Assembly (NCBI GenBank): GCA_027854065.1
Contig: JAQGEF010000023.1
Coordinates: 1-62,677 of the forward strand
Direction: 5' to 3'
From: Polluticaenibacter yanchengensis
GTDB lineage: Bacteria > Bacteroidota > Bacteroidia > Chitinophagales > Chitinophagaceae
Length of the DNA stretch: 62,677 bases
Both the position numbers and the translations under genes were made by a program. Shown piece after piece: positions 18,389 through 28,016 of this stretch (position 1 is its first letter; every line of letters begins with the position of its first letter). The notes beneath the pieces were generated by a model that was not told where the DNA came from, did not search any database, and worked only from the letters and a program-made list of their open reading frames with translations.

Positions 18389-19594
18389 ATGACCAGTATT
18401 ACAAAAACACCTATTTCGCATAACGAAAGTATCCGCAGTAATAAAAAGAAAATAATTGTATTGGGCAGTGGACCTAACAGAATTGGCCAGGGCATCGAAT
18501 TCGATTATTGTTGTGTACACGGTTTATTGGCCGTAAAAGAGTGTGGTTACGAAGCCATCATGGTTAACTGTAACCCGGAAACTGTAAGTACCGATTTCGA
18601 TATTGCTGACAAGCTTTATTTCGAACCTGTTTTTTGGGAGCATATTTGGGAAATCATTGAGCATGAACAACCTTATGGTGTGATTGTTCAGCTGGGCGGC
18701 CAAACTGCATTGAAGTTAGCTAAAAAATTACATGAGCGTGGTGTGAATATTATTGGTACCAGCTTCGATAACATGGATATTGCTGAGGACCGCGGCCGTT
18801 TCAGTGATTTGTTGAAAGAGCTTGAGATTCCTTATCCTGATTATGGTACTGCTTACACTACGGATGATGCGATTGAAGTGGCTAACCGTGTAGGCTATCC
18901 TGTACTGGTGCGTCCTTCTTATGTGATCGGGGGCCAGCGTATGCGTATTGTTATTAATGATGCGGAACTTGAGAGTGGCGTATTGAGCTTATTGAAACAT
19001 TTACCGGGCAATAAAATCCTGATTGACCATTTCTTAGACCGCTGCCAGGAAGCTGAGATCGATGCTATTTTTGATGGTGAGAATTTCCATATTATGGGTG
19101 TGATGGAGCATATTGAGCCTGCCGGTATCCATAGTGGTGACAGTAATGCAGTATTACCTGCATTCAATTTATCTCCGCTGGTAATTACTACGATGGAATT
19201 TTATGCTGAAAAACTGGCACGTGCTTTAAATATTAAAGGTCTTATTAATATCCAGTTTGCAATTAAAGATGGTAAAGTATATGTGATTGAGGCGAACCCT
19301 CGTGCATCACGTACCACGCCATTCATTGCTAAAGCTTACCAGATTCCTTACCTGAACGTGGCTACCAGGGTAATGTTGGGTGAAAATAAACTGACCGATT
19401 TTACATTCGAGAAAAAACTGACAGGTTTTGCTATTAAAGAGCCGGTGTTCAGTTTTGAGAAATTCCCTGGTGTGAACAAGGAGTTAGGCCCTGAAATGAA
19501 AAGTACTGGTGAAGCTATCCGTTTTATTAAAGATCTGCGTGATCCGTATTTCCGCAAATTATTTAAAGAGCGTAGCATGAACCTTAGTAAATAA
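18389..19594 (+). CDS. Carbamoyl-phosphate synthase large-subunit C-terminal half, stand-alone
   Basis: This 401-residue protein matches the second ATP-grasp (carbamoyl-phosphate-forming) half of CarB, about residues 540-935 of the 1073-residue E. coli protein. It shows KIIVLGSGPNRIGQGIEF, the pre-ATP-grasp start of that half, then VGYPVLVRPSYVIGGQ, DAIFDGENFHIMGVMEHIE and VIEANPRASRTTPF. The first synthetase half, the oligomerisation domain and the C-terminal regulatory MGS-like domain are missing. The N-terminal HNESIRSNKKK resembles the linker that joins the halves in fused CarB, which suggests truncation of a fused ancestor. Downstream of pyrD and yciH, it fits pyrimidine/arginine synthesis. 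It may be one half of a split enzyme or a partial duplicate. Confidence 0.88.
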   Translation: MTSITKTPISHNESIRSNKKKIIVLGSGPNRIGQGIEFDYCCVHGLLAVKECGYEAIMVNCNPETVSTDFDIADKLYFEPVFWEHIWEIIEHEQPYGVIVQLGGQTALKLAKKLHERGVNIIGTSFDNMDIAEDRGRFSDLLKELEIPYPDYGTAYTTDDAIEVANRVGYPVLVRPSYVIGGQRMRIVINDAELESGVLSLLKHLPGNKILIDHFLDRCQEAEIDAIFDGENFHIMGVMEHIEPAGIHSGDSNAVLPAFNLSPLVITTMEFYAEKLARALNIKGLINIQFAIKDGKVYVIEANPRASRTTPFIAKAYQIPYLNVATRVMLGENKLTDFTFEKKLTGFAIKEPVFSFEKFPGVNKELGPEMKSTGEAIRFIKDLRDPYFRKLFKERSMNLSK

Positions 19595-19599
19595 TTGAT

Positions 19600-19629
19600 A
19601 AAAAGTCCGGATTGATTCCGGACTTTTTA
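19600..19629. terminator. Rho-independent terminator
   Basis: A perfect stem AAAAAGTCCGGA / TCCGGACTTTTT starts 6 bases after the carB-like stop. The A- and T-runs make it usable in both directions; it lies between convergent genes. Confidence 0.85.
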
Positions 19630-19726
19630 TTTGTGCTGATTGATGGCATCACAACTTCTTTGATATTCTGCAATTCACTTTTAATGGAGCTGTTGACTCA
19701 GCAGTTCATCTCCATTTCTACTGCTG

Positions 19727-22126
19727 CTACATTTTAATAAACTTGTGTACCGTATTTTTTGTTTTGAGCAGATAAATGCCTTTTGCTAAGCCGGGCAGTT
19801 TTATTTGTGTTTTCTTGTTACTTGTGGTCATTTTTATCAATACTTTTCCATAAATATCAAATACTTCCAGCTTTTCTCCAATGCTTAAATTATCTACAAT
19901 CAAATAATCTGAAACGGGATTGGGATATATTTTCGGTTGATTGAAACAGGTATTGTGTATGGTGACTACGTTTGAAAACTTCACTGTGTTGTCTTTTCTT
20001 ATTTCTTTTAATCTATAATAAACTGTGGATGCCTGATCCTCTGTTTTTATTTTGTAATTTACAATACCTCCTTCATTAATTTCGTAAGTATTATACCGGA
20101 CACCATTATAGCTGCGCTCTAAATGATAGCTTGATACATGACTGGTATTGCCCTGCCAACTTAAGATGGTTGCACAATTTTGAGTGAGCGCATGGAGCTG
20201 TAATTCAGATATTGGCAAGACGGTGTTACAAATACCGTTATTAAGTTTGCCGGGAATATAGGAAGTTTTAGCAATTGAATAAGGCGAGCTTGTTGCCATT
20301 ACTAATCCATGACCGAATAAATCGTTGTAATTGCCACTGTTTGTCATATTTAATGCGTTTGCATTGCTTGTTCCGCGCCACCACCATACTAACCATCCAA
20401 ACTCGTATTGCTGTGACAGTTCCATGATAAGGGGGTAGTTTATTTCATAATTTGCAGACTGGACATCGTAAGCGGCTAATTCACCGAATACGAACGGCAG
20501 GTTACTGGCATCCATCTGGCTGAACCTATTGGTGACCTCTGCATCGGTAGCTGTCCACCACGGGGCGCCACTTGAGGGTTTTGGCCAATATAAATGAACG
20601 CTAAATAGTAAGTTATGGACCGGATCATCGTTTAATAAGGCGGCGCCATAGTCTAAAAAGAAGGTATGGTCTTTGCCCCAATGCAGGCCATCTATCATGA
20701 GCGGACAGGTGTAACCGGCATTGCGCATGGTTAATATGGCTGTTTTATTTGCCTGGTAATAGCTAAGTTTTTCTGCTGCAGATATATTAACAGACGGACT
20801 GGGTTCATTTGCCAAATTGATAATTAAATAATTCTGGTATCGTAACAGTAAATCTTTGATATCCGGCCGGGCCCACCATGCTACTGCTCCATTTGCGCCA
20901 TTTAAAGCATTATCTGATGGCTGGCCTGTATAATCATGCAGTTCTAATATGGGGATCATCTTTTTGCCGAGACATGCCTGTAACAGGGCTTCCAGGTTAG
21001 CGGCTGTTGTATTATTGATGACACCGGGTACCCAGGCAGTGCCATTATAAACATAAGTGTAAGTGTATTGCTTCGTTAATACGATCCTGACGCTATTGGC
21101 ACCTGTTTTCGCAATCTCTTCAAATTTACTCAACTCCCAGTCTCCACCGGAATATGCGTAATAAATACTCCCTAAGTTAACGCCTCTAAGAATAATGTTT
21201 TCATTACAATCATCTTTGAGGTACTTACCATCAACATGCAGTAATGATGGCTGTATTCCTGCCGATATTTTGTTGAGTTCAAAAAAGTTAATAATCTGTG
21301 CAGTCGCATCATAATTGCTGTTTGATGTATTTGGCCAGGTATGGCCCAGTCCTTGTACTCCGACTAACTTTATGACTGGTGTGCTACAAAAGGTCATGAC
21401 CCGGACACCGCTGACAATATTATCTACTGTCGCAGCATTATAGGTGGCGGTATTACATGATGGGTATGAGAATAAGTATAACGGATATTCTGTCCAATCA
21501 TTTGGTGTATTGCCGGGATCGGGATATGCGGTAGCAGTGGCGTTATCGCCGGTACCGTGGATATGTAAAATGGGCACTTTCCTGAAACCCGGGTTGGCGG
21601 CATTGCCATAATTTGCAAACCAGTTATAGCCATTTAATTGTAACAGGCCGGCTACCGGTGCAAATGCTTTTATTTTATCCGCAGCTTCTGCTGCCAACCT
21701 GTAAACAAAAGCTGCCCCATCGGAGAAACCGGTGGCATAAATTTTATTGCTGTTGATTGCATACTGATTTTCTAATGCGGTAATGAGGTCTTTTATAAAC
21801 AGTACATCATCTGTGGCATCGGGACTAAAAACATTCTTGTCCCAGACACCGGAAATAGCATCGGGAAATACCGCTAAAAAACCGTGTTCAATGGCTTTGG
21901 CGGTAAAGTTAGTAGTGGCATTGATACCCGCACTATTACCTCCCTGGCCATGAAAGACAAATATGACGGATAAACCCGGTGGCATGACCGATTCTGCAAA
22001 CGGTAAGCCTAACTTGTAATTCCTGTTTGTACCCCCGGACACAATTGTCCTGTTGGACGTTAACCCCTGGCCTGAACTGCAGAATACCATTGATAGCATA
22101 ACCAGGGTGATCATCAACTTATACAT
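19727..22126 (-). CDS. Secreted bifunctional CE1-type esterase - GH5 glycosidase with T9SS sorting domain
   Basis: The 799-residue product has a signal peptide (1-20, CSSGQ). Residues about 25-290 are an alpha/beta-hydrolase of the poly(3-hydroxybutyrate) depolymerase/feruloyl-esterase (LpqC, CE1) type: oxyanion region FVFHGQGGNS, nucleophile elbow GFSDG with Ser135, Asp194 in HGTGD and His262 in GLGHTW. Residues about 300-640 are a GH5-like TIM barrel: RGVNLG at 314-319, the acid/base Glu441 in LANEP and the nucleophile Glu549 in FGE. Last come a fibronectin-like segment and a C-terminal T9SS type A domain with KIYPNPVSDYL (about 715-799). A deacylase joined to a beta-mannanase/cellulase-like domain suggests attack on acylated hemicellulose; the exact substrate is inference. 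Confidence 0.88.
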   Translation of the reverse strand: MYKLMITLVMLSMVFCSSGQGLTSNRTIVSGGTNRNYKLGLPFAESVMPPGLSVIFVFHGQGGNSAGINATTNFTAKAIEHGFLAVFPDAISGVWDKNVFSPDATDDVLFIKDLITALENQYAINSNKIYATGFSDGAAFVYRLAAEAADKIKAFAPVAGLLQLNGYNWFANYGNAANPGFRKVPILHIHGTGDNATATAYPDPGNTPNDWTEYPLYLFSYPSCNTATYNAATVDNIVSGVRVMTFCSTPVIKLVGVQGLGHTWPNTSNSNYDATAQIINFFELNKISAGIQPSLLHVDGKYLKDDCNENIILRGVNLGSIYYAYSGGDWELSKFEEIAKTGANSVRIVLTKQYTYTYVYNGTAWVPGVINNTTAANLEALLQACLGKKMIPILELHDYTGQPSDNALNGANGAVAWWARPDIKDLLLRYQNYLIINLANEPSPSVNISAAEKLSYYQANKTAILTMRNAGYTCPLMIDGLHWGKDHTFFLDYGAALLNDDPVHNLLFSVHLYWPKPSSGAPWWTATDAEVTNRFSQMDASNLPFVFGELAAYDVQSANYEINYPLIMELSQQYEFGWLVWWWRGTSNANALNMTNSGNYNDLFGHGLVMATSSPYSIAKTSYIPGKLNNGICNTVLPISELQLHALTQNCATILSWQGNTSHVSSYHLERSYNGVRYNTYEINEGGIVNYKIKTEDQASTVYYRLKEIRKDNTVKFSNVVTIHNTCFNQPKIYPNPVSDYLIVDNLSIGEKLEVFDIYGKVLIKMTTSNKKTQIKLPGLAKGIYLLKTKNTVHKFIKM

Positions 22127-22405
22127 ACCCGATAATTATTAAATAAATATATTAAGTAATAAATCGGCTATTGGTAGCCAATGAGCAAAGTGTATGTTTT
22201 AGTGATTATATGTTTGATTTCAGTTTGTCAATCTTAATTTATGTGCACTAAGGATAAGGAAAAAACTATCCGGTATTTTAAACTGATCATGAGAATCCTA
22301 TTAATGGTTTTAATAGTGCCTTGGTGCTAATTCGTTAAAATCCGGACGATAAGCATCCGGGTAGAAAATTCTGCCTATTTTACGCTTAATTTTACGGAAA
22401 AAAAG

Positions 22406-22882
22406 ATGGCGGAAGATCTTGCAATTAAATCTGGCAATAAAGAAGAGCAATACGAATCGTTAATTCCTCAAATAAAGGGTCTATTGACCGGAGAACCTGA
22501 CTTAATTGCCAATTTAGCGAATGTTTCAGCGGCATTGAAAGAACAATTCGGCTGGTTTTGGGTAGGATTTTATATTGTTAAAAATGACGAACTGGTACTT
22601 GGACCATTCCAGGGACCTGTAGCATGCACGCGTATCAGGAAAGGCCGGGGTGTTTGCGGTAGTAGCTGGGCACAGGCTGCCACATTGATAGTGCCTGACG
22701 TAGAAAAATTTCCCGGTCATATTGCGTGCAGCAGTTTATCGAAATCTGAAATTGTATTGCCTGTAATACATCATGGAGAGGTAGTGGCCGTTTTAGATGT
22801 TGATAGTGCAGAACTGGATACATTTGACGCGACAGACCAAAAATACCTGGAGCAGGTAATCGCACTGATAGAATGGGTATAA
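22406..22882 (+). CDS. msrC: Free methionine-(R)-sulfoxide reductase (GAF domain, fRMsr)
   Basis: This 158-residue single-GAF-domain enzyme reduces free L-methionine-(R)-sulfoxide with thioredoxin. The three conserved cysteines Cys74 (VACTRI), Cys84 (GRGVCGSS) and Cys108 (GHIACSS) have the same spacing as Cys84, Cys94 and Cys118 of E. coli fRMsr. LGPFQGPVAC and VLDVDSAELDTFD are family landmarks. The ATG at 22406 begins the only frame that gives the normal length. The name yebR is also in use. Confidence 0.93.
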   Translation: MAEDLAIKSGNKEEQYESLIPQIKGLLTGEPDLIANLANVSAALKEQFGWFWVGFYIVKNDELVLGPFQGPVACTRIRKGRGVCGSSWAQAATLIVPDVEKFPGHIACSSLSKSEIVLPVIHHGEVVAVLDVDSAELDTFDATDQKYLEQVIALIEWV

Positions 22883-22903
22883 GGTGAAAAGAAACGATTT
22901 TAA

Positions 22904-22940
22904 ATTTTAAAAAGCGAGGCAGTGCCTCGCTTTTTAAAAT
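22904..22940. terminator. Bidirectional terminator between msrC and the lipoprotein gene
   Basis: A long near-perfect palindrome with arms AAAAAGCGAGGCA and TGCCTCGCTTTTT lies between convergent genes. Its right arm overlaps the TAA of the lipoprotein gene (22934-22936). Confidence 0.85.
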
Positions 22941-23533
22941 TTTATTTCTCCTGCTATCTGCCGCAGTTCTTCTGCAGTAATGCCTTTTGCCTCTAACATT
23001 ACCAGGAAACGGTCTTTTTCAAAATATCTTAACTTCATCTCGTTTTCTATCTTATCCATTTCTTCAATCGCTTTTTTGCCGTTCAGGTCGATTGTTTTTG
23101 TATAACTGTTTTCATTTTCTGTGGCGAAGTTTGCCATGGTTTTTAGCTGGGATAAAAAAACCTTGCGTCCCTGTTCACCTGTACAATCATATATTTCCAG
23201 TTCAATTTCTTTAGTACCGCTTTTGTATTCTGAGGATGCTTTTACAATGCCGTTACCGCTGTCCAAATCCTCATCAGTAATAGCAATGCCGCCTAAAGTG
23301 GTTGGTAATAATGCTTTTGCTTCTTCTAATGATATTGGGGTCAGAGATTTTAGTTTATCTGCTTTCTCTTCCAGCTCTTTCATGATCGCGGCCCTGTTGT
23401 TCACAAACTCTTTGTCTATACTTACTTCATTGCCATTTTCATCTGTCATAGAAATTTTATCAGGGTCTTTTCCGGGTACTTCACATGCAGAGAGCGTACC
23501 GATTAATGCAACTATTAAAAGTATTCTGTTCAT
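22934..23533 (-). CDS. Small lipoprotein of unknown function
   Basis: The ATG at 23533 (MNRILLIVALIGTLSAC) gives 199 residues with a textbook lipobox LSAC, Cys17. An upstream in-frame ATG would bury the signal peptide. The mature part is charged (Lys/Glu-rich), with a central beta-like segment containing EIELEIYDCTGEQG and a helical C-terminus ending AEELRQIAGEIKF. I do not recognise a family. It is convergent with msrC and downstream of a membrane protein gene, with a 51-bp gap that would allow co-transcription. Confidence 0.8.
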   Translation of the reverse strand: MNRILLIVALIGTLSACEVPGKDPDKISMTDENGNEVSIDKEFVNNRAAIMKELEEKADKLKSLTPISLEEAKALLPTTLGGIAITDEDLDSGNGIVKASSEYKSGTKEIELEIYDCTGEQGRKVFLSQLKTMANFATENENSYTKTIDLNGKKAIEEMDKIENEMKLRYFEKDRFLVMLEAKGITAEELRQIAGEIKF

Positions 23534-23584
23534 AATATGGCTTGTTTGATGCAATTTGAAGATAACAAATATTATGCATAAAAT

Positions 23585-24328
23585 TTAAACTGCAATGCCA
23601 CCTTCTTTTAAGGCCAGCATTATTTGTATTAAAAATGCAATGGTTGCAGGGATCAGGATCGTGTACCATTTTGTTTGATTATTCACTTTAAACATTTCTA
23701 ATACTCCTGGTTTTGCAATATAAAAAATGATTAAAGCTCTTAATGCAATGGGCCAGAGCATCCCAACACTTTCGGGAAGCGACATCAGCCCTTCCTGTAC
23801 CAGGTAATACCATTGAAAAATACTTACTGACAAGGCTAACACTGATTCTACCATTAGAATGATCCAACCAATCTTCATTTTATCCTTAAATATCAGGAAG
23901 ACGCCAACCGGATATAATATTTGTAAACAAGTAAGATTAAAAGCGATGTCTATTATACAGGTATCACAATTCAGGATATTGTAAATAAAGAAAATATTGT
24001 AATATAACATCCTGATATAAAGAACAGAATACAGTACCATCGCTAAATGATACCAGCTTATCCCACCCTGTGGCTTGATCAGTGATTTGAAAAAAGTGGT
24101 GATCTTTTCTTTTTTACTTATTTCAAACCCAAAATCATCGATATCATTTTTATATGTTGCTGTTTTAATATGAAGCGAATTCAACTCATTTTCAGAAACA
24201 ATTCTGTTATCCAATAATTCCTTTGCAGCGGCTACGGCTTCCTCCTGGTACGATTCAGGGTTATTGGTTATTTTAAGCAGTTCGGTATTAGAGTAATCTT
24301 TATACCTGTCTTTGAAATTGAAATGCAT
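23585..24328 (-). CDS. Integral membrane protein of unknown function
   Basis: This is a 247-residue protein. Residues about 8-50 form a soluble helical segment, YSNTELLKITNNPESYQEEAV..AKELLDNR, of a kind often seen at the start of Bacteroidota membrane proteins. About five hydrophobic helices follow (approximately 92-118, 124-147, 153-176, 187-206, 221-241). No catalytic or transport motif is visible. It is possibly in one transcript with the lipoprotein gene downstream. Confidence 0.75.
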   Translation of the reverse strand: MHFNFKDRYKDYSNTELLKITNNPESYQEEAVAAAKELLDNRIVSENELNSLHIKTATYKNDIDDFGFEISKKEKITTFFKSLIKPQGGISWYHLAMVLYSVLYIRMLYYNIFFIYNILNCDTCIIDIAFNLTCLQILYPVGVFLIFKDKMKIGWIILMVESVLALSVSIFQWYYLVQEGLMSLPESVGMLWPIALRALIIFYIAKPGVLEMFKVNNQTKWYTILIPATIAFLIQIMLALKEGGIAV

Positions 24329-24491
24329 GGAAATACAGCGTTTTAGATTTAAAAATAAGTAATAATAATTATATCACTCTTAATATATTAAAGCTAAAAG
24401 CAGCCATCTGTTACAAGCCGATAATTACGTGTATAAGATTTATACCTGACGCTTCGGCTGGCTCGAAGTAACGTCTTTTAGATGAATCGTT

Positions 24492-26963
24492 TTATTCTTC
24501 AATATACACTCTTTTTACTCGTTGCCCGATACCGGTCAATATCTCATAGCTGATGGTCTGGCATTTTTGCGCGACTTCCTTTACCGGAATGTGCATTCCG
24601 AATATCTCTGCTGTATCGCCCACATTCGCTGGGATATTTGTAATATCTATCATGCACATGTCCATACATACGCTGCCTATAATGGGGGCACGGTGATTGT
24701 TGATAAATACTTCTCCTACATTGTTGCCCAGGCTTCTGCGTAATCCATCTGCATAACCGATTCTTATTGTGGCGACGTTGGTTGGTTTTGTTGCTTTAAA
24801 GCGGCGGTTGTAACCCACGGTGTCTCCTTCCTGTAAATGTTTTATCTGGGCGACCGTGGCTTTGAGTGAACCTACCGGTATGGTTGTTTCTCCTCCGGGT
24901 AGTTTTTTATTGCCTTCATACAATCCGACGCCTAATCTTACCATACCCATATGATATTGGGGGTGGCGCTCTATGCCTGCGGTGTTACAGCAATGCTTTA
25001 TAAAGCTATACCCTATTTGCTCCTCAAGGGTATTGCAGCTTTTTATAAACAAATCTGCCTGTAAGTGGGTAAAATCATCTTCATCCGGATCTTCAGAAGC
25101 GGCAAAGTGTGTAAAAGCAGATTTTACAAAAAGGATGTTTTGTTCCTGTATCTTCTTGCCTAATGCTTCTGTTTCTTCCGGCAAAAAGCCTAAGCGGTGC
25201 ATTCCCGTATCTAATTTTATATGGATGCCCTGCTGGGTTATACCATTCTGCAGGCAATAGCTGTAAAAGTTATTTAACTGGTGGAATGAAAAAATTTCAG
25301 GTTCCAGGTTGTACTGTTCCAACTGGTTGTAGCCGGACTCTTCTACATTCAATACCATTATTGGCAAAGTAATGCCAGCTTTACGCAGCGCGATCCCTTC
25401 ATCAATGTAAGCGACAGTAAGATAATCCACATGATTGAACTGTAATAGCTTTGCTACTTCTGCGTCGCCGCTGCCGTACCCGTAGGCTTTTACCATTACC
25501 ATTAACCTGGTAGATGGCTTCAGCAAATTTTTGTATGCTTTTAAATTATGGGTTATGGCGGTCAGGTTTATTTCTAAAGTGGTCTCATGGGTCTGTAGTT
25601 CAAGAATATTGGCAATCCTTTCGAACCGGAAACGGCGTGCTCCTTTCAATAATATATTCTCATTGTTGAAGGTAAGGCCAGGAAGTGCCTGGATAAAAGC
25701 TTCTGTGGATGGATACTCCGATGTGGAGATCCCTTCATTTTCAAACAAAGATCTGAACCTGGCTATTTGTTCGCCAATAGCAATGAGCCTATTGATCCTG
25801 CCATCTTTCAGTAACCGTACCACTTGCTCATAGATGGCTTTGTTACCGGTTGATGATTCTGTCACATCACTTAATATTACTGTCAGTTTATTGGACTGGC
25901 GTTGCTGGTACAAATAATCCAGCGCTATTTTAAATGAATTCAGATCATTACTGTAACTGTCGTTTATTAAGTAGGAATTATGTATGGCTTTTTTCCAGAA
26001 CAACCGCATTTCAACAGGTTTAAGCTGCTGAATACCTTCGATTGTTTCGTTCATCTCCTGTTTCAGGTACACGCAGGTTGCCAGGCAGTGTAATACATTT
26101 TCAATGGACGCATCATCTATAAACGGGATTTCGAAACGGTGATGATCACTATGAATATTTATATGGACCGTGGTATTCTGTGCATGCTTATATATACTCA
26201 AGATCCGGACATCGCAACCCTCCTGGTATCCCCATGTAAACGTGTTTAAACCGGTAGTCTCCGAAACGGTTTTATTGATGATCTCATTATCCCTGTTAAA
26301 GATGATTATATCTGAATGAGCAAAAAGCTTTATTTTTTCGGATGCTTTTTGCTCCAGGCTTGTAAAGTGCTGTTGGTGTGCTTCGCCAATATTGGTAAAG
26401 ATGCCAATGGTTGGCTGTATCATTTTTTCTAAGGCTGCCATTTCACCAGGCATGCTTATACCTGCTTCAAAAATGCCTAACCGGGTATTGCTATCAATAT
26501 TCCAGACACTTAAAGGCACGCCGATCTGGGAATTGTAACTTTTGGGGCTGCGGGTTATTTCTATCCTTCTATGTAATAACTGGTACAGCCATTCTTTTAC
26601 AATGGTTTTACCGTTACTACCGGTAATACCGATAACGGGAATATTGAATGAACTCCTGTGAGCGGTTGCTAATATTTGTAAGGCTGTTAATGAATTTTCT
26701 ACTATTAAAAAGCAGGCTTCGGGCATTTCGGCCGCTTTATCCGGCAGGTGTTCTACCACAAAGCACCTTACGCCATTATTATAAGCGCTTAAAACGAATT
26801 TATGACCGTCGTTGGTATTTGTTTTCAGGGCAAAGAAAAGGGTATTAAGACCATCGATGATCCTTCTTGTATCGTTGCTTAAATAGGTGATTTTAAAATT
26901 AGTATTACCTACTGCCTTTGCATGAATAATACCTGAAATATAAGATAAGTCGTAAGTTTTCAA
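24492..26963 (-). CDS. Fused MurF (UDP-MurNAc-tripeptide:D-Ala-D-Ala ligase) and alanine racemase
   Basis: The N-terminal half (about 1-445) is a Mur ligase that adds D-Ala-D-Ala to the peptidoglycan precursor, with the ATP loop GITGSNGKT (Lys119). The C-terminal half (about 450-823) is alanine racemase: PLP lysine Lys492 in MVKAYGYG, YNRRF, GYADGLRRSLG and CMDMCMID. MurF-Alr fusions are established in Bacteroidota and couple D-Ala supply to its use. No ATG fits the start. A TTG at 26979-26981 is itself the end of a TACTTTTG promoter box, so I place the start at the next TTG, 26963 (MKTYDLSYISGII). Total 823 residues. Confidence 0.92.
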   Translation of the reverse strand: MKTYDLSYISGIIHAKAVGNTNFKITYLSNDTRRIIDGLNTLFFALKTNTNDGHKFVLSAYNNGVRCFVVEHLPDKAAEMPEACFLIVENSLTALQILATAHRSSFNIPVIGITGSNGKTIVKEWLYQLLHRRIEITRSPKSYNSQIGVPLSVWNIDSNTRLGIFEAGISMPGEMAALEKMIQPTIGIFTNIGEAHQQHFTSLEQKASEKIKLFAHSDIIIFNRDNEIINKTVSETTGLNTFTWGYQEGCDVRILSIYKHAQNTTVHINIHSDHHRFEIPFIDDASIENVLHCLATCVYLKQEMNETIEGIQQLKPVEMRLFWKKAIHNSYLINDSYSNDLNSFKIALDYLYQQRQSNKLTVILSDVTESSTGNKAIYEQVVRLLKDGRINRLIAIGEQIARFRSLFENEGISTSEYPSTEAFIQALPGLTFNNENILLKGARRFRFERIANILELQTHETTLEINLTAITHNLKAYKNLLKPSTRLMVMVKAYGYGSGDAEVAKLLQFNHVDYLTVAYIDEGIALRKAGITLPIMVLNVEESGYNQLEQYNLEPEIFSFHQLNNFYSYCLQNGITQQGIHIKLDTGMHRLGFLPEETEALGKKIQEQNILFVKSAFTHFAASEDPDEDDFTHLQADLFIKSCNTLEEQIGYSFIKHCCNTAGIERHPQYHMGMVRLGVGLYEGNKKLPGGETTIPVGSLKATVAQIKHLQEGDTVGYNRRFKATKPTNVATIRIGYADGLRRSLGNNVGEVFINNHRAPIIGSVCMDMCMIDITNIPANVGDTAEIFGMHIPVKEVAQKCQTISYEILTGIGQRVKRVYIEE

Positions 26964-26978
26964 TGCCTCAGATTTGTA

Positions 26979-26986
26979 CAAAAGTA
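26979..26986 (-). promoter_or_regulatory. -7 box TACTTTTG of murF-alr
   Basis: An exact TAnnTTTG match whose last three bases are the first possible TTG start codon. This decides the start in favour of the TTG 18 bases downstream. Confidence 0.5.
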
Positions 26987-27061
26987 TGACTCTATTGCGA
27001 ATCCGGGATTTTGAATACCTGGCATACTTTTATTAGGTTAATGATAATAATGTAATGGGGT

Positions 27062-27934
27062 TTAACGGAAAATTTCTGATGTTTTGTATTCCGGCCATGC
27101 TCCTTTGGATGATGCGACAAATGCACCGAGTTTTGTGGCGGCTGTTAAACTTTCCTGGATGCTTTTACCGGCCGAATAACCGGCAATGAACGCCGCTAAA
27201 AATGAATCGCCACTACCAATGGTATCTATTACTTTTACCGGAATCCCTTCCTGGTAATAGAACCGGCTATCTTTATAAACCATCGCACCATCCGCGCCTC
27301 TTGTAACGATTACCAGTTCCAGCCGGAATTTTTCTGCAATGAATGCTGCTCTCGATTCCAGGGATTCAAAATTGCCCCACCAACCTGTTATTAAAACCAG
27401 TTCTTCTTCATTCAGTTTTAATATATCTGCACATTCCAGTAATGCCGCCAAATGAGATTCGGTATAATGTGGCACGCGAAGATTAATATCCAGTATTTTC
27501 TTGCGGGCGACACTGATTAACTTTTTTAGTGTATTCCCGGAAGTGTGGTTTCGTGCCGCCAGGCTTCCGAATATAAAATAATCAGCCTGTTTTACTTCAT
27601 TGAGCAAAGCATCCGTACACTCAATAAAATCCCAGGCGACCGGTGAGATGATATCGTATTTCATATCGCCATTGGGTTGTGGTATCGCATTCACAATGCC
27701 GGTCTGATGTTCGCCAGTTTGTAACACATGCGCTGTATTGATGCTTAGCTGGTGTAGTTTTTCCAGCAGCTCATATCCTTTTTTATCTTTGCCTACCTGG
27801 GTAATTACTACCGGTTGATAGCCTAGCTGCTGCAAATGGTAGGCGACGTTCATGGGCGCACCGCCCGGCACTTCTTCACCGGGTAAAATATCCCACAAAA
27901 TCTCTCCGAAACAAACAAAGGACACTGCATTCAT
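27062..27934 (-). CDS. PfkB-family carbohydrate kinase (fructokinase-like)
   Basis: The 290-residue product (ATG at 27934, MNAVSFVCFGEILWDILPG) phosphorylates a sugar with ATP in the cytosol. Family motifs are GGAPMNVAYHLQQLG near the N-terminus and the C-terminal signature DTIGSGDSFLAAFIAGY containing the catalytic Asp. The short length and early GEILWDI point to bacterial fructokinase-like members rather than ribokinase, but the substrate cannot be settled. A longer frame with an upstream ATG at 28030 adds 32 residues not found in the family. Confidence 0.88.
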   Translation of the reverse strand: MNAVSFVCFGEILWDILPGEEVPGGAPMNVAYHLQQLGYQPVVITQVGKDKKGYELLEKLHQLSINTAHVLQTGEHQTGIVNAIPQPNGDMKYDIISPVAWDFIECTDALLNEVKQADYFIFGSLAARNHTSGNTLKKLISVARKKILDINLRVPHYTESHLAALLECADILKLNEEELVLITGWWGNFESLESRAAFIAEKFRLELVIVTRGADGAMVYKDSRFYYQEGIPVKVIDTIGSGDSFLAAFIAGYSAGKSIQESLTAATKLGAFVASSKGAWPEYKTSEIFR

Positions 27935-28016
27935 AAATACACTTTTACATTCAGAAATTGAAGGTAAAACTAATTTCATGTCCCGGAAAAACCAAGGTTC
28001 ACAAAGTTTTAATAAT

